From Ariolimax columbianus (lineage: Eukaryota > Mollusca > Gastropoda > Stylommatophora > Arionidae), in contig JAVGWX010000002.1 in assembly GCA_036924085.1 (NCBI GenBank), positions 155,414,816-155,478,815 on the forward strand: 64,000 nucleotides of DNA, read 5' to 3'. How positions within the stretch are numbered: position 1 is the stretch's first letter; every line of letters begins with the position of its first letter. The notes beneath the pieces are model-generated. The model had not been told where the DNA came from. It saw only the letters and a program-made list of their open reading frames with translations, and ran no database searches. Below, piece after piece: positions 10,785 to 20,639 of the stretch. The translations under genes and the position numbers were made by a program.

Positions 10785-11100
10785 TAGTCAGGATTAGGCA
10801 AAACATACTAACCATGACTCTGACCTCGGCTTCTTACCCTCCCTGGAAACGGGCTGTTTTCGTGGCAGCCTGTTTAACGAGGTGAGGGATCCACGTAATC
10901 CCTGTAGTAGTGAATGGCAAGAAGATGAAGCCAAGCATAGTACAAACTATTGGAGGACCCGAATCCACCTTCATCAGCACGCTCGGAATGTGAGGAAAGC
11001 TACTGCAACCTGCCACTTAATGTCCTTTTCAGGGCGCACAAAAGATTAACCTAATAAACTACTCATTGTAGACATTCGCAAATAACAACAAAAACAACAT
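10785..11100 (+). repeat. Dispersed element R1, copy ii
   Basis: Matches copies i and iii from the ACATACTAACCATGAC head through CCCTGGAAACGGGCTGTTTT, CACCTTCATCAGCACGCTC and GCCACTTAATGTCC to an A-rich end (CAACAAAAACAACA). Same orientation as copies i and iii. Confidence 0.7.
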
Positions 11101-11935
11101 AACATTTATCTTCTAATAAATGGTAACACTCTGAGATTTCTCCTGCATCTTTAATCATGCACACTCCATCTTTTTATAATAATGCTGTTTAAGATCATTT
11201 CTTCATATTAATTCGCAACTAAAGTTATATCTTTTATAGATGTATGTTTATGGAAATTCAAATATTTACTCAACTTTGTTTACAATGTTGAAACTACAAA
11301 TTAAAATAACTCCGAAACATTTCAAAGATTGTTATCTTCTGTCGATTTTGTTCTTATTTTAAAATGTGACCTCCAGCTTGTGACAGAAACCCTTTAGCAT
11401 TTGTCTAAAGATCATCAAGGAAGTCTCCTTCTCCTCCTCCTATTTGCTCTCCTCTTCTCATAGGATGCCTCAGTAGCTTTTCTCTGAGTTTCCTTTATCC
11501 CCCCCCCCCCCCCCCAAATGTCGATGTGTTTACAGAACTGTGGCAGAAACCTGCCAACATTCAATGTCATTTCCTCCATTACTAAGAACCGTGATTTTTG
11601 TATCATCATTAAACAGGAAGCTGCAAGAGCAACACGTCCTGTCACAATAGTTAGTCCATGGTTCTTATTCTTGGAATATCATTTCCAGATTATACTGTTC
11701 AGCGACTATTTGGCATTTTGTGTATATCCTTCAAGAAACTTTTTCAGTAGTTCAGTCCTGGCAAGGTCCTAAAATAGTGGTTTTATAGTGTCCATAACAT
11801 CCTCAGGTTGTTTACTGGTTCGCTTGAATATATCAACAGTTCCAACAGCTACAGCTTTCTTATATGGACACCATATGTTGTGGTTGTTTTTCTGAACTGG
11901 TAGTGTCAAATCCATAACATCACAGAACATTTGCA
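11101..11935. other. No gene recognised; contains a C homopolymer
   Basis: AT-rich sequence with a run of about 17 C at about 11499-11515 and a CTCCTCCT-rich patch before it. Open frames here are short and overlap on both strands. Confidence 0.4.
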
Positions 11936-12190
11936 GATCTGCAGGCTCTCCTCCAACACACCTTACTGATCTGCAGGCCCTCCTCCAACACACCTCACTG
12001 ATCTGCAAGCCCTCCTCCAACACACCTCATTGATCTGCAAGCCCTCCTCTAACACACCTCATTGATCTGCAGGCCCTCCTCAAACACACCTCACGGATCT
12101 GCAGGCCCTCCTCAAACACACCTCATTGATCTGCAGGCCCTCCTCCAACACACCTCATTGATCTGCAAGCCCGCCTGCATCACACCTCAC
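11936..12190. repeat. 32-bp minisatellite, 8 units
   Basis: The unit begins GATCTGCAGGCCCTCCTCCA and is followed by ACACACCTCATT. Units differ by one to three substitutions. Confidence 0.9.
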
Positions 12191-12335
12191 TGCTTATACA
12201 GCCTGTCTGCTTAATGAATTCACATACACATTACCCACATATATTTGATTACATGTAGATAAGGATGTCTGTATCTATTCTGCTATAGTGAAACACAAAC
12301 TCACTGCCTAGCCTCTGTCTGTTTATCACTGACAA

Positions 12336-12529
12336 TTATAGGCTGAAATAACAAAAGTGACAAACAAGTTCTGTAGGTATATTATTACCATTTAGTATTG
12401 GAATACCAATTATTCTATTGCATTTCAACTTTGCGTGAACAATGTAATCTATACTTAAAATTGAATCTGATTCATGTTTAGATTCATCACTGCCATTCAT
12501 AAGATAATACAATTCCCATATCTTCATTT
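12336..12529 (-). other. Candidate terminal exon, unidentified protein
   Basis: On the minus strand a pyrimidine-rich acceptor-like site (ATTCCTTCCCGACAG, ending at 12530) precedes an open frame that begins with ATG and runs 63 codons: MKIWELYYLMNGSDESKHES at the start, then an isoleucine- and asparagine-rich stretch and a C-terminal cluster with two cysteines. No family is recognised. R1 copy iii starts 12 bp upstream, so the acceptor could belong to intronic repeat DNA. Chance is a serious alternative. Confidence 0.27.
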
Positions 12530-12542
12530 CTGTCGGGAAGGA

Positions 12543-12895
12543 ATACTAACGTCTGGTCAGGCAAAATACACTGATCAGACATGCTAGTCAGGGTCAGACG
12601 AAACATACTGGTCAAGACCGTCACCTCGGCTTTCTATTAGCCTTCCCTGGAAAAGGGCCGTTTTCATGGCAGCCCTGCAAACAAGGTGAGAGATCGACAT
12701 GATCCCTGTAGTAGTGAGTGACATGCAGATGAATCCACGCATAGCACAGTCGCCTGGAGCATCCCGGTCCACCTTCATCAGCACGTACGGGATGTGAGGA
12801 AAGCTACTGTAACTCGCCACTTAACGCCCTGTTCACGGCGCACACAATAGTATCCTACTCATTGTGCGAATTCGCCAAAAACGCAAATAACATTA
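12543..12895 (+). repeat. Dispersed element R1, copy iii (most complete)
   Basis: It starts with CTGGTCAGGCAAAATACACT. A second related motif (GTCAGACGAAACATACTGGT) lies 37 bp on, so the head is already a direct dimer. It then carries the same blocks as copies i and ii, including TTTTCATGGCAGCC and CACCTTCATCAGCACG. The head motif also appears in the 46-bp array at 60030-61130. Confidence 0.72.
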
Positions 12896-14106
12896 TCTCT
12901 GACCGAGTGGGCGTTGTCAGTGTACATTTAAAAGGTTCGAATTTGATGTTCAGTTAACCAGAACATAACTTACGTGTGTAGTGATACATGATCAATTGTC
13001 GCATAACTCAATATTTACCGCCTTGGGAAGACGATTACCATAAGGATGCGAATGATTGCCGCAAGGGAACATATGTTCGCTACACGTTCGAAAGTTAGGG
13101 TGTTATTGTATTCCTATACTTAATGTATTTGTCGATGGATTAGGGTTAGTCGGAAGCCACTGGTCATACAATCCATGGAGAAAAACAAAATGTCCGCTGT
13201 AACAGCAGTACGATAAAATAGATAAAAACGAATGTTATCGCACAATGTATAGAAGTTTATAAGTTGAGAACTTGCTGTTCAAGTATTCTTGGATGTATGG
13301 GGATGACATTCTTGATGTTTCAGAATTAACTGGTATAAGCTGTGAGCTACACAGCTTAGAAATGTGATAGAAATAAAGAACAAGGAAGATAAGGAAAATA
13401 AATATATGCATTCTGTTGTTTAGTGTACAGGATGGTATAAGTGTTATTTTGGCAAGTTAAAATAAGACCGGTGTGATTCACGAGGGCGAGGGGGGGGGGG
13501 CGCTGCCTTGTACAGGTCCAAATATATGGTCCTTGTTATACTGAGTGCAGGTGTAACAGGCGACTACAGTGTTGGCATGTCATTATATTAGAGGCGTTTG
13601 TCAGTCGACGCATGGCATACAAGTGAGCCAAAGTCCATATTGTTGACATAGTAAAATGAATGTATCTTAGACGTGCTAACTAGCTCCATTAGAGACTCCA
13701 TATGCTATAATGTTTTCTAGCTTGGAGTAAAACGGTGATGTGTTTTCTCTTTCTTGTGCATTATCCTATATCTATTATTATGTATTATCGTATGCTGAAA
13801 TATGGGACTGTTGTAATACATTTCTTATGGAAGGGGAGCAGATTTTATAGATACCTGAGAAAGGATTTGCTTCAGGGTTGGTACAGTTCATGGGACGGGA
13901 AGATGCCTCATTGGACTTGAAGGACGAGGGAGACCGTCAGAAAGGGAATTTCATTCATTAATGGCGAACTTAGTATGCGATTGCCTATCAAAGTAGTCAT
14001 GAATCGGGGATATTGGTAATGCCTCCTGGGATAAATGCGTTAATATGAGAAGAAATTGTGCTTTATATTGGATCTATAAAGACAGTTGTTGGTACAGCAG
14101 GTATGA
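12896..14106. other. No recognisable feature
   Basis: AT-rich sequence with a G run at about 13491-13500. Open frames are short and without recognisable domains. Confidence 0.4.
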
Positions 14107-14906
14107 AAGGTGTTTGTTGAGCCTGTTTAGCAGTAAGCGCGCTAGGATATTGCCTGCTACGGAGAGTAGAGATATTCCACGATGACTGTCGCATTCCTGA
14201 CGGTTGCCTTTTCTTTTGTACAGGTGAACAATTGAGGCGTCCTTTAGCTCCTGCGGAATTTTACCTTCAGCCCACATGTGACAGAAGAGTTCAGTGATCC
14301 TTCTGGTGAGGGATGGGCCAGCTATCTTACATATCTCTGCTGGTATTGCATCAGCTCCTGGAGCTTTTCCTATAGATAGTGAACTGATTGCCCTGTCGAC
14401 TTCCTCCTCAGTAATGACTTCATCCAACGCCAGGTTCAGTTCCACCTGCGGCATTCGCCGGATGGCCTCTTCATTTATGGACGATGGGTGGTTTAGTATT
14501 TTGCAGAAGTGGTCTGCCCATCTGTCTAGAATCTGAACCTTATCTGTTAGCAGTACCCCATCCGCACTGCGAACTGGAGTATTACTAGAGGGATGCGGGC
14601 CGTAGAGAGCTTTCAGTGCCTCGTAAAATCGTTTGGTGTCATGACGCTCGGCGAACATCTCAATTTCGTCAGCTCTTTTGCTGAGCCAGGAGTCTTGCAT
14701 CTCTCTAAGCCTGGTCTGGACAGCTTTGCAAGCAGTATTGAAGGCAGCTTTTGCTGCCGGAGATGGTGTGTCCCTCTGGTATTCCCTGTGCGCTTCATGT
14801 TTTGCATCGAGAAGGCCCTGTATTTCCAGATCGTTCTCATCAAACCAGTCCTTATGCCTGCGCGTGAGTGGGCCAATGTGTTTAACAGCTGTGTCGTAGA
14901 GTGTGT
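14107..14906 (-). pseudogene. LINE copy 1 linker and start of reverse transcriptase (antisense)
   Basis: Minus-strand frames join the endonuclease to the reverse transcriptase. They include RRITELFCHMWAEGKIPQEL, then VHLYKRKGNRQECDSHRGIS and LSVAGNILARLLLNRLNKHL, the first conserved blocks of non-LTR reverse transcriptases. Reading stops at the inversion point. One stretch changes frame near 14700, so the copy needs two frames to cover this part. Confidence 0.85.
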
Positions 14907-14909
14907 TTC

Positions 14910-16040
14910 TCAGTGATACCCAGTTCTCTTCGATGTCATTCTTTTCAAAACGAAGCTAGATAGTCTGCCCTCAAGCTCTTCCTGGAAGCCTCCTCTCGTG
15001 GGTTCGTATTTCAGCTGAGAGACATTTAGCCTCCTAGGTGGTTTCTTTCCCTGGGGGGGCATTTTGGGCTGGATCTTGAAGTTTAGCTTGGCAATGACAA
15101 GTCGATGGTCGGTCCAACATTCTGCACCACACATGCTCTTCGTTACCATAGCATCCGCTCGATCCCTACGTCTGATGATAATGTAGTCAATGAGGTGCCA
15201 GTGGCGGGACCTTGGGTGCATCCATGTGGTTCTATTTCGGACAGGTAGTCGGAAAGCTGTGTTTGTAATGAGTAGTTCATTTGCGGCACATGTCCTCAGA
15301 AGGAGCAGTCCGTTACTATTACATTTTCCGATTCCATGTCGGCCAATGGCCCCCTCCCAGGCTGTATGGTCTGTGCCAACCCCAGCGTTAAAATCACCGA
15401 GGATAACCAGTTTGTCAGATGTGGGGACTGCAGCGATGAGCGCCTCAAGGTCCTCATAAAACTTATCTTTTGTTTCCTGAGGATTTGTCATTGTGGGTGC
15501 GTATGCACTGATGAGTGTTGCATGGCGCCCTCCTATTAGGGGGAGACGCAGTGTAATCAGGCGGTCATTAATTCCTCTGGGCATGCTTGTGAGCTTGTCG
15601 ACCATGTTGGTCTTGATGGCAAAGCCAACTCCAGCTTCACGGCGTTCTTCTTTGCTGCGGCCGCTCCAGAGGAAAGTATAACCAGCGCCTTCTTCTGTGA
15701 TCTGCCCTTCCTCTGCCAGTCGTGTCTCGCTCAGGGCAGCTATGCAGATGTTGTATCTAGCCAGTTCCCTGGCGATCAGTGCTGTCCGTCGTTCGGGTAT
15801 GTTTGCTTTGGTGTTGTCCAGTAGCGTGCGGACATTCCATGTTGCAAGCGTGATGGGTAGTTTTCGTGATCGTTTTCTGCCTGTTCCGCCGCTGCAGTTT
15901 GGGGGCCCTGCCAGTTGCGAGCTGCTAGTCAGGGTGTCTGTAGGGTGATGTCGTGAGTTGCGCAATGTGTTTATAGTGAGGGAGATGTGCGCAGGATCTT
16001 CCTCACTCTCTCGTCCGGACTCAACATGTTCTAGAGGCAA
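14910..16040 (-). CDS. LINE copy 1 apurinic/apyrimidinic-like endonuclease
   Basis: Open frame of 376 aa. Motifs of the APE-type endonuclease domain appear in order: ATWNV (66-70), SETRLAE with the metal-binding Glu at about 105, SAYAP (178-182), LGDFNAGVG (214-222), IDYI near 284-287, and CWTDHRL with the Asp-His pair at about 311-312. In this family the enzyme nicks target DNA to prime reverse transcription. The domain itself has no stop, so this half of the copy is well preserved. It lies antisense to the rest of the element, so it cannot be expressed with the reverse transcriptase. The first 50 residues are low in structure and probably belong to the N-terminal extension. Confidence 0.92.
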   Translation of the reverse strand: MPLEHVESGRESEEDPAHISLTINTLRNSRHHPTDTLTSSSQLAGPPNCSGGTGRKRSRKLPITLATWNVRTLLDNTKANIPERRTALIARELARYNICIAALSETRLAEEGQITEEGAGYTFLWSGRSKEERREAGVGFAIKTNMVDKLTSMPRGINDRLITLRLPLIGGRHATLISAYAPTMTNPQETKDKFYEDLEALIAAVPTSDKLVILGDFNAGVGTDHTAWEGAIGRHGIGKCNSNGLLLLRTCAANELLITNTAFRLPVRNRTTWMHPRSRHWHLIDYIIIRRRDRADAMVTKSMCGAECWTDHRLVIAKLNFKIQPKMPPQGKKPPRRLNVSQLKYEPTRGGFQEELEGRLSSFVLKRMTSKRTGYH

Positions 16041-16393
16041 GACATTGTCAAGACTTCTAGTGAAGGGCTCGGATGCAGACAGTATGGTGTCAGCGTGTGC
16101 CTCATTTTTTCGGTAGCCCTTCCCTTCTCTTTTATCGCTGGGGTGGAGGTATCAGTTTCTGAGTGCATTTGTTTGTGTATTCTTCTTCCACCCCTCGTTC
16201 CTCTGGTCTTCCGCCTTGATTGTTTACTTGTGAGTTCCGATGCCTCCTCGGTTAAGTGTTCTTTCAGCACACGCAACAGATGTAGATCTGAGTTTGAAGG
16301 GACGTAGTGTGGTGATCGAAGCGCGATGAGCTCCTTTCTGAAGTACCGTATGTTTGACGGGGTCAGGATGACCTCCTTCGTTTCAGTGTTCAT
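16031..16393 (-). pseudogene. LINE copy 1 N-terminal ORF part
   Basis: 120 codons directly upstream of the endonuclease frame and overlapping its start by 10 bp. It begins MNTETKEVILTPSNIRYFRK and has a basic middle (SRRKTRGTRGGRRIHK). The overlap in a different frame suggests one frameshift in what was a continuous N-terminal extension; a separate small ORF1 is the alternative. No zinc knuckle or coiled coil is evident. Confidence 0.6.
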
Positions 16394-16702
16394 GCTTCGT
16401 TATCTGGGTCACGATACAGCACAGAGCGACACTAGCTTTTGACCGGGTCAAGTTTCGGCCACGCTTTGTCCCATCGAAACTGTACACATTAGTCTACCTT
16501 TCACAACTAAAAATACACTGTTATATACTTCGTTGCATCAGTTCTTTCACATTAGTATGTTTAATTCACAAGTCGGCACATTTATATTCAGGAATCACGT
16601 TAATAGTCCGAGAGTTATCATAGAAAACACAAACAAAACACCGTTTTATCAAGAGGGAAATCGACTGCGACCATGTCCGGCGCCATCTTGACCCATCAAT
16701 CT
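16394..16702 (-). promoter_or_regulatory. Probable 5' UTR and internal promoter region of LINE copy 1
   Basis: The region lies between the ORF start and the inversion joint, so it should be the 5' end of the element. Near its outer edge the minus strand reads CAAGATGGCGCC (16679-16690), which matches the core of YY1-type sites found at the 5' ends of some LINEs. Assignment as a promoter is inference; no second copy of this part exists in the window for comparison. Confidence 0.45.
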
Positions 16703-18206
16703 TTGAACAAAGCCACCACCTCCCAGAAAGCCAATGTGGATTCAGAGCCGGAAGAGGAACAGTGGACATGATTTTTGCCGCTCGCCAAGTACAAGAGAAG
16801 TGTCGAGAACAAAATCAGGCCTTGTACACCACATTTATTGATTTGACAAAGGCATTTGATACAGTAAAACAGAGGAGGGCTGTGGATGATAATGTCTAAG
16901 TTTGGCTGCCCCAACAAGTTCATAACAATGGTGAAACAGCTACACGAAGGCATGTGTGCTCGTGTACTGGACAGCAGTGCAATCTCTAAAACGTTTCTAG
17001 TATCAAACGGAGTAAAACAAGGATGTGTACTCGCACCGACTTTGTTCAGCATGATGTTCGCGGCCACGATGACAGACGTCTTCAGATCATTGGAGCTTGG
17101 AATACCCATAAAGTACCGCACAGATGGCAAGTTACTCAATTCCAGAAGAATGAAGGCCAAAACCAAAGTGGCTGGCGACATAATCAGGGAACTTGTATTT
17201 GCTGACGACTGCGCTCTAATGAGCAACTCAGAACTGAACAGGCAGGTTGGAATGGACCAGTTGTCTGCCGCATGCAACAATTTTGGCCTGACCATAAATG
17301 CCAAAAAAACAGAGGTCATGTACCAACCAGCACCAGGCATGCCGTACACAAAACCAGAGACTACAGTCAGCGGGCAGACGTTGAATGCCGTAGATAAATT
17401 CACATATCTGGGCAGCACGCTGTCGAGATATGTCATCCTTGACGATGAGGTGGCAAGCAGAATAGCAAAGGCCAGCACAGCCTTTGGTAGAATGCGCTCG
17501 ATGGTCTGGGCACGTCGTGGCCTCAGCGTCAAGACCAAACTCAAAGTCTACCCTGCAACCATCATTCCAACCCTACTATACGCTTGCGAAAGCAGGACTG
17601 TATACTCTGGACATGCAAGGAGGTTAAACCACTTCCACAAAGGTTGCCTGAGGCGAATATTCCACATCCGATGGCAAGATCGTGTCACTGACATCGAGGT
17701 TCTCTCGAGGGCTAACATGCCGAGCATCCATGCACTGCTAGAAAAAGCACGACTAGGATGGGCCGGACACCTCGTCCGTATGTCAGACGAGCGGCTCCCA
17801 GAGAAGCTTCTCTACGGCGAGCTGAGAGAGGGATGGCGCGAGAGAGGGCGCCCAAAGAAACGTTTTAAAGACGGTCTGAAGGACTCACTAAAAAGTTGCC
17901 TGATAGACATCGACACCTGGGAATGTCTTTCGCAAAACAGATCTGACTGGAGAAGCGCAGTCAAATCGGGTGTAGCTGTCGGTGAAGATGACCGTGTTGT
18001 GAAAGCCCAGAACAGACGAGAGACGCGGAAATCCCGAGCAGCGGGAACACCATCCCCTTCTACAAACCTCGTGTGCCCGATATGTAGCATATATTTTCGT
18101 GCTCGCATTGGCCTGTTCAGCCACATGCGCACCCACACCCAACAGGGAAATCTGTGACAAGGATGATGTCGGCGGTCCTCATCGACAACGATGGACAGCT
18201 ATTAGA
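16703..18206 (+). pseudogene. LINE copy 1 sense 3' half: reverse transcriptase to 3' end
   Basis: Reading starts in the reverse transcriptase just after the breakpoint. A 1-bp insertion near 16865 (GTAAAACAGAGG against GTAAACAGAGG in copy 2) breaks the frame before the long ORF. A 3-bp insertion follows at about 16890. The 3' end lacks a poly(A) tail and ends in GCTATTA. Confidence 0.85.
16886..18157 (+). CDS. LINE copy 1 reverse transcriptase and C-terminal domain (truncated ORF)
   Basis: 423 aa. GVKQGCVLAPTLFS (42-55) and LVFADDCALMS (103-113) are conserved reverse-transcriptase blocks; FADD holds the catalytic Asp pair. FTYLGST follows, then the region after the polymerase (LKVYPATIIPTLLYACES, RIFHIRWQDRVTDIEVLSRA, LGWAGHLVRMSDERLPEKLL). 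The C-terminus carries a C2H2 zinc finger, CPIC-x12-HMRTH (Cys397, Cys400, His413, His417). The first reverse-transcriptase blocks are missing because of the inversion, so no active enzyme is made from this ORF alone. Confidence 0.9.
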   Translation: MIMSKFGCPNKFITMVKQLHEGMCARVLDSSAISKTFLVSNGVKQGCVLAPTLFSMMFAATMTDVFRSLELGIPIKYRTDGKLLNSRRMKAKTKVAGDIIRELVFADDCALMSNSELNRQVGMDQLSAACNNFGLTINAKKTEVMYQPAPGMPYTKPETTVSGQTLNAVDKFTYLGSTLSRYVILDDEVASRIAKASTAFGRMRSMVWARRGLSVKTKLKVYPATIIPTLLYACESRTVYSGHARRLNHFHKGCLRRIFHIRWQDRVTDIEVLSRANMPSIHALLEKARLGWAGHLVRMSDERLPEKLLYGELREGWRERGRPKKRFKDGLKDSLKSCLIDIDTWECLSQNRSDWRSAVKSGVAVGEDDRVVKAQNRRETRKSRAAGTPSPSTNLVCPICSIYFRARIGLFSHMRTHTQQGNL

Positions 18207-18319
18207 TATGAAATGAGTGAAATTATTGTTGTTTTTTCACGAATTGCATGTTTTATGTTGGGAAAATAACAAATGAGAAAAAAAATGTAAATGTTGATTA
18301 AAGTTAAGTTTAATCAAAA

Positions 18320-19020
18320 TTTTTAAATGGGTATGGTCATAGACCGCACCGAAACGAGAACACAAACAAAACCTATGTTACGACCACTAGGCCTTCATCA
18401 GGGACAACAAATAACAACAATACTGAACTAACAAATCAGCACATAAGGACAAAATGGTCTATTTATCTGATAGTAGATCCAGTGTCTAAGCGACTGGTTG
18501 GGTCGGATGCTTGACCGAAAATAAAGGGCGCTGGTTAAATCAGGTGGCTAGGAGAGCATAATGGTGGCCAAGTATGAAAAAAGGCGAAATATTGATCCAA
18601 GTTGGAGAACAAAAAGAAGGTGATATAAGCCGCTAGGGGTGAGATAAATATAGGAGGGGCGGGGGGAAGACTGGTAGAAGAAAGGGGGGGGGGGGGGAAA
18701 GGAAGACAAATAGATAGGGGCAAGTAAGAAATTTTAAGAAAAGGTATGGAAGATATTGATGCCATGCGGTTGGAAGCAACCCATGCTGGAGATAAGCCTA
18801 TTCTCAAGGGAGAATCGATGACGATCGTCAGAGAATCAAGAAACTAGACAGTGACACTAACGTCAGTCTTACCTCGGTGCTCAGGACCATTGAAGTGGAT
18901 GGCAATGCATGAACCCATGCATTTGCGGATATTATTGAGGTGTTGGCGGAAACGCTCATACAGTTCCATACCAGTTTCCCCAATGCATGTTTTTATGTTA
19001 CAACATTGACTGTTTGCTTT
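18320..19020 (-). mobile_element. Penelope-like element 3' part with GIY-YIG motif
   Basis: On the minus strand 18841-19017 reads KTCIGETGMELYERFRQHL, then CIAIHFNGPEHR. This resembles the GIY-YIG endonuclease of Penelope-like elements (the IGETG turn, the conserved Arg in ERF and the HFN block). Further on, a HGINIF block fits the end of such proteins. Downstream, at about 18370-18410, the minus strand contains GATGAAGGCCTAGTGG, a motif I associate with the 3' region of these elements. The reverse transcriptase is not found, so the copy is 5'-truncated. LINE copy 1 ends about 110 bp away. Confidence 0.6.
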
Positions 19021-19528
19021 TTTTTTTGAACATCCTAGAACGATCTAAGACTGTATAGTGTGAGTGAAACAAAAGGCGTAGTGTACAGCTTGTTATTTTT
19101 TGGCTGGGGAAGGTGTGTGACACATCTTAGCTGTGTAGACATATTCTAGTTTGGAGTTTAGACATGTTTTACGAAGAGTTCAAAGAGTTAGGAGTAAGGA
19201 ATAGAAAGTGATTAGATAACCATTTTCTTTTCTCTCATTCTTGGTATTGAACTAAGTGAAAAGTCAGTACAGCTGAACTCAGTTCCGCCAAAAGTTAAGT
19301 AGTTTAATCGTATGGCGTACGCTTTGTCCCAAGTACGCAGGTGGGGGCCTTAGATAACATGACGAAATTAGCGGTAATACCGACCACGCGTCAGGACACA
19401 CGTGGGCCGATAGCGGTTGTAGCCAGTTAATACATGTAGACTTTCCGTAAAAAAACCTGCGTCGTTTGGGAACCACGTGATCTGGTAAATGAAAGGCAAT
19501 ATAGGGTCCGGACTGACGCTAATTAAGA
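19021..19528. other. Possible upstream remnant of the Penelope-like copy; otherwise unassigned
   Basis: A T run lies at about 19017-19027. The minus strand has weakly continuous frames up to about 19200, but I cannot match a domain. Confidence 0.25.
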
Positions 19529-19536
19529 CAGAGAGA

Positions 19537-19589
<53 letters not shown>
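19529..19589. repeat. (GA)n microsatellite
   Basis: About 60 bp of GA dinucleotides with one GT interruption near the left end. Confidence 0.95.
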
Positions 19590-19591
<2 letters not shown>

Positions 19592-19848
19592 GAGTCTAAA
19601 ACAGTCGAGGCAGTGCAGACCAGTGAGCTCCCGGACAAAGACGAACGGAGCCAACATTAAGACAGATTGAAATCAGAAGTTAGAGTTGATTCTCCAGCGA
19701 AAGCCATCTTTAAGTACTAGCAAGAAGACGGGAAATTATTCATGTTTTACTTATTGATCGAGCAAACAGATCATGTCAATACAGTCTTCAGTATCATCTT
19801 TAGCTAGTCTTCAAGGTTCCCTTTGATCACGTTGATAGAGTCTTCACG

Positions 19849-20065
19849 ATCACGTCAATTAGAGTCTTCACGATCACGTCAATTAGAGTCTTCACGATCA
19901 CGTCAATTAGAGTCTTCACGATCACGTCAATGAGAGTCTTCACGATCACGTCAATTAGAGTCTTTACGATCACGTCAATTAGAGTCTTCACGATCACGTC
20001 AATTAGAGTCTTCACGATCATGTCAATTAGAGTCTTCACGATCATGTCAATTAGAGTCGTCAGTA
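19849..20065. repeat. 24-bp minisatellite, about 9 units
   Basis: The unit GATCACGTCAATTAGAGTCT plus TCAC is highly uniform. The minus strand reads an 8-residue repeat (IVKTLIDV) because 24 is a multiple of 3. Diverged units continue to about 20240. Confidence 0.93.
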
Positions 20066-20639
20066 TTACCTTCAGTTAGTCTTCAAACTTCCCACTAATC
20101 CAGTCTTTCAGGATCAAATATATCACGTTGATAGTCTTCACAATCACGTCTATACAGTCTGCAGTATCAATTTGAGTTAATCTTAAAGATCACATTGATC
20201 TAATCTTCAAAGTTCATATTGATCCAGTTCTGAACATCGCGGTGATACCACATGATCTTCTCGCCGACGAAGAGAACATGCCTATAGACAACAACTTGGG
20301 TTAAGAAGAAAATACGAACCTACCACTTACTGCAATCCGCAACAAAGTTTACTTTATTTTGTTTCCTTATACTTACTTACAGCAGGCCAGATTAGGAGAG
20401 AAGAGATAATCGGGGATAATAGAGTTAATAAGGATCGGGTTAGATGTATGTTTAATTATGTGAAAGTCATTTAGGTAGGAGTGTTTTAGTAAGCCGCGTG
20501 AGAGAATAGAGTGAGGAGAAATTTTCATCGTGTAGAAATAAATAATTTTGTTGTATTGTGCTTTTCAATTAGCGTCTCTTGAATTTGTTTGAGCCAGTGC
20601 AGTGTGAATAGGATATGTCAGACCCCTTCACCGGCTGCT
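20066..20639. other. No recognisable feature beyond diverged edge of the 24-bp array
   Basis: Isolated GTCTTCA motifs continue to about 20240; after that the sequence is unique and AT-rich. Confidence 0.4.

Larger units (their letters stand above)
14107..18206 (+). mobile_element. LINE copy 1: near full-length APE-type element with inverted 5' half
   Basis: Antisense 5' half at 14107-16702; sense 3' half at 16703-18206. Copy 2 (42755-45011) reads straight through the breakpoint: its segment AACAAACACCTTGAACAAAG (43501-43520) is split so that AACAAACACCTT lies inverted at 14107 and TTGAACAAAG lies sense at 16703, sharing only TT. This is the layout expected from twin priming. Total element length is about 4.1 kb. 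TATGAAA occurs at 14102-14108 and 18207-18213, a weak candidate target-site duplication. The 3' end is GGACAGCTATTA, as in copy 2. Confidence 0.9.
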
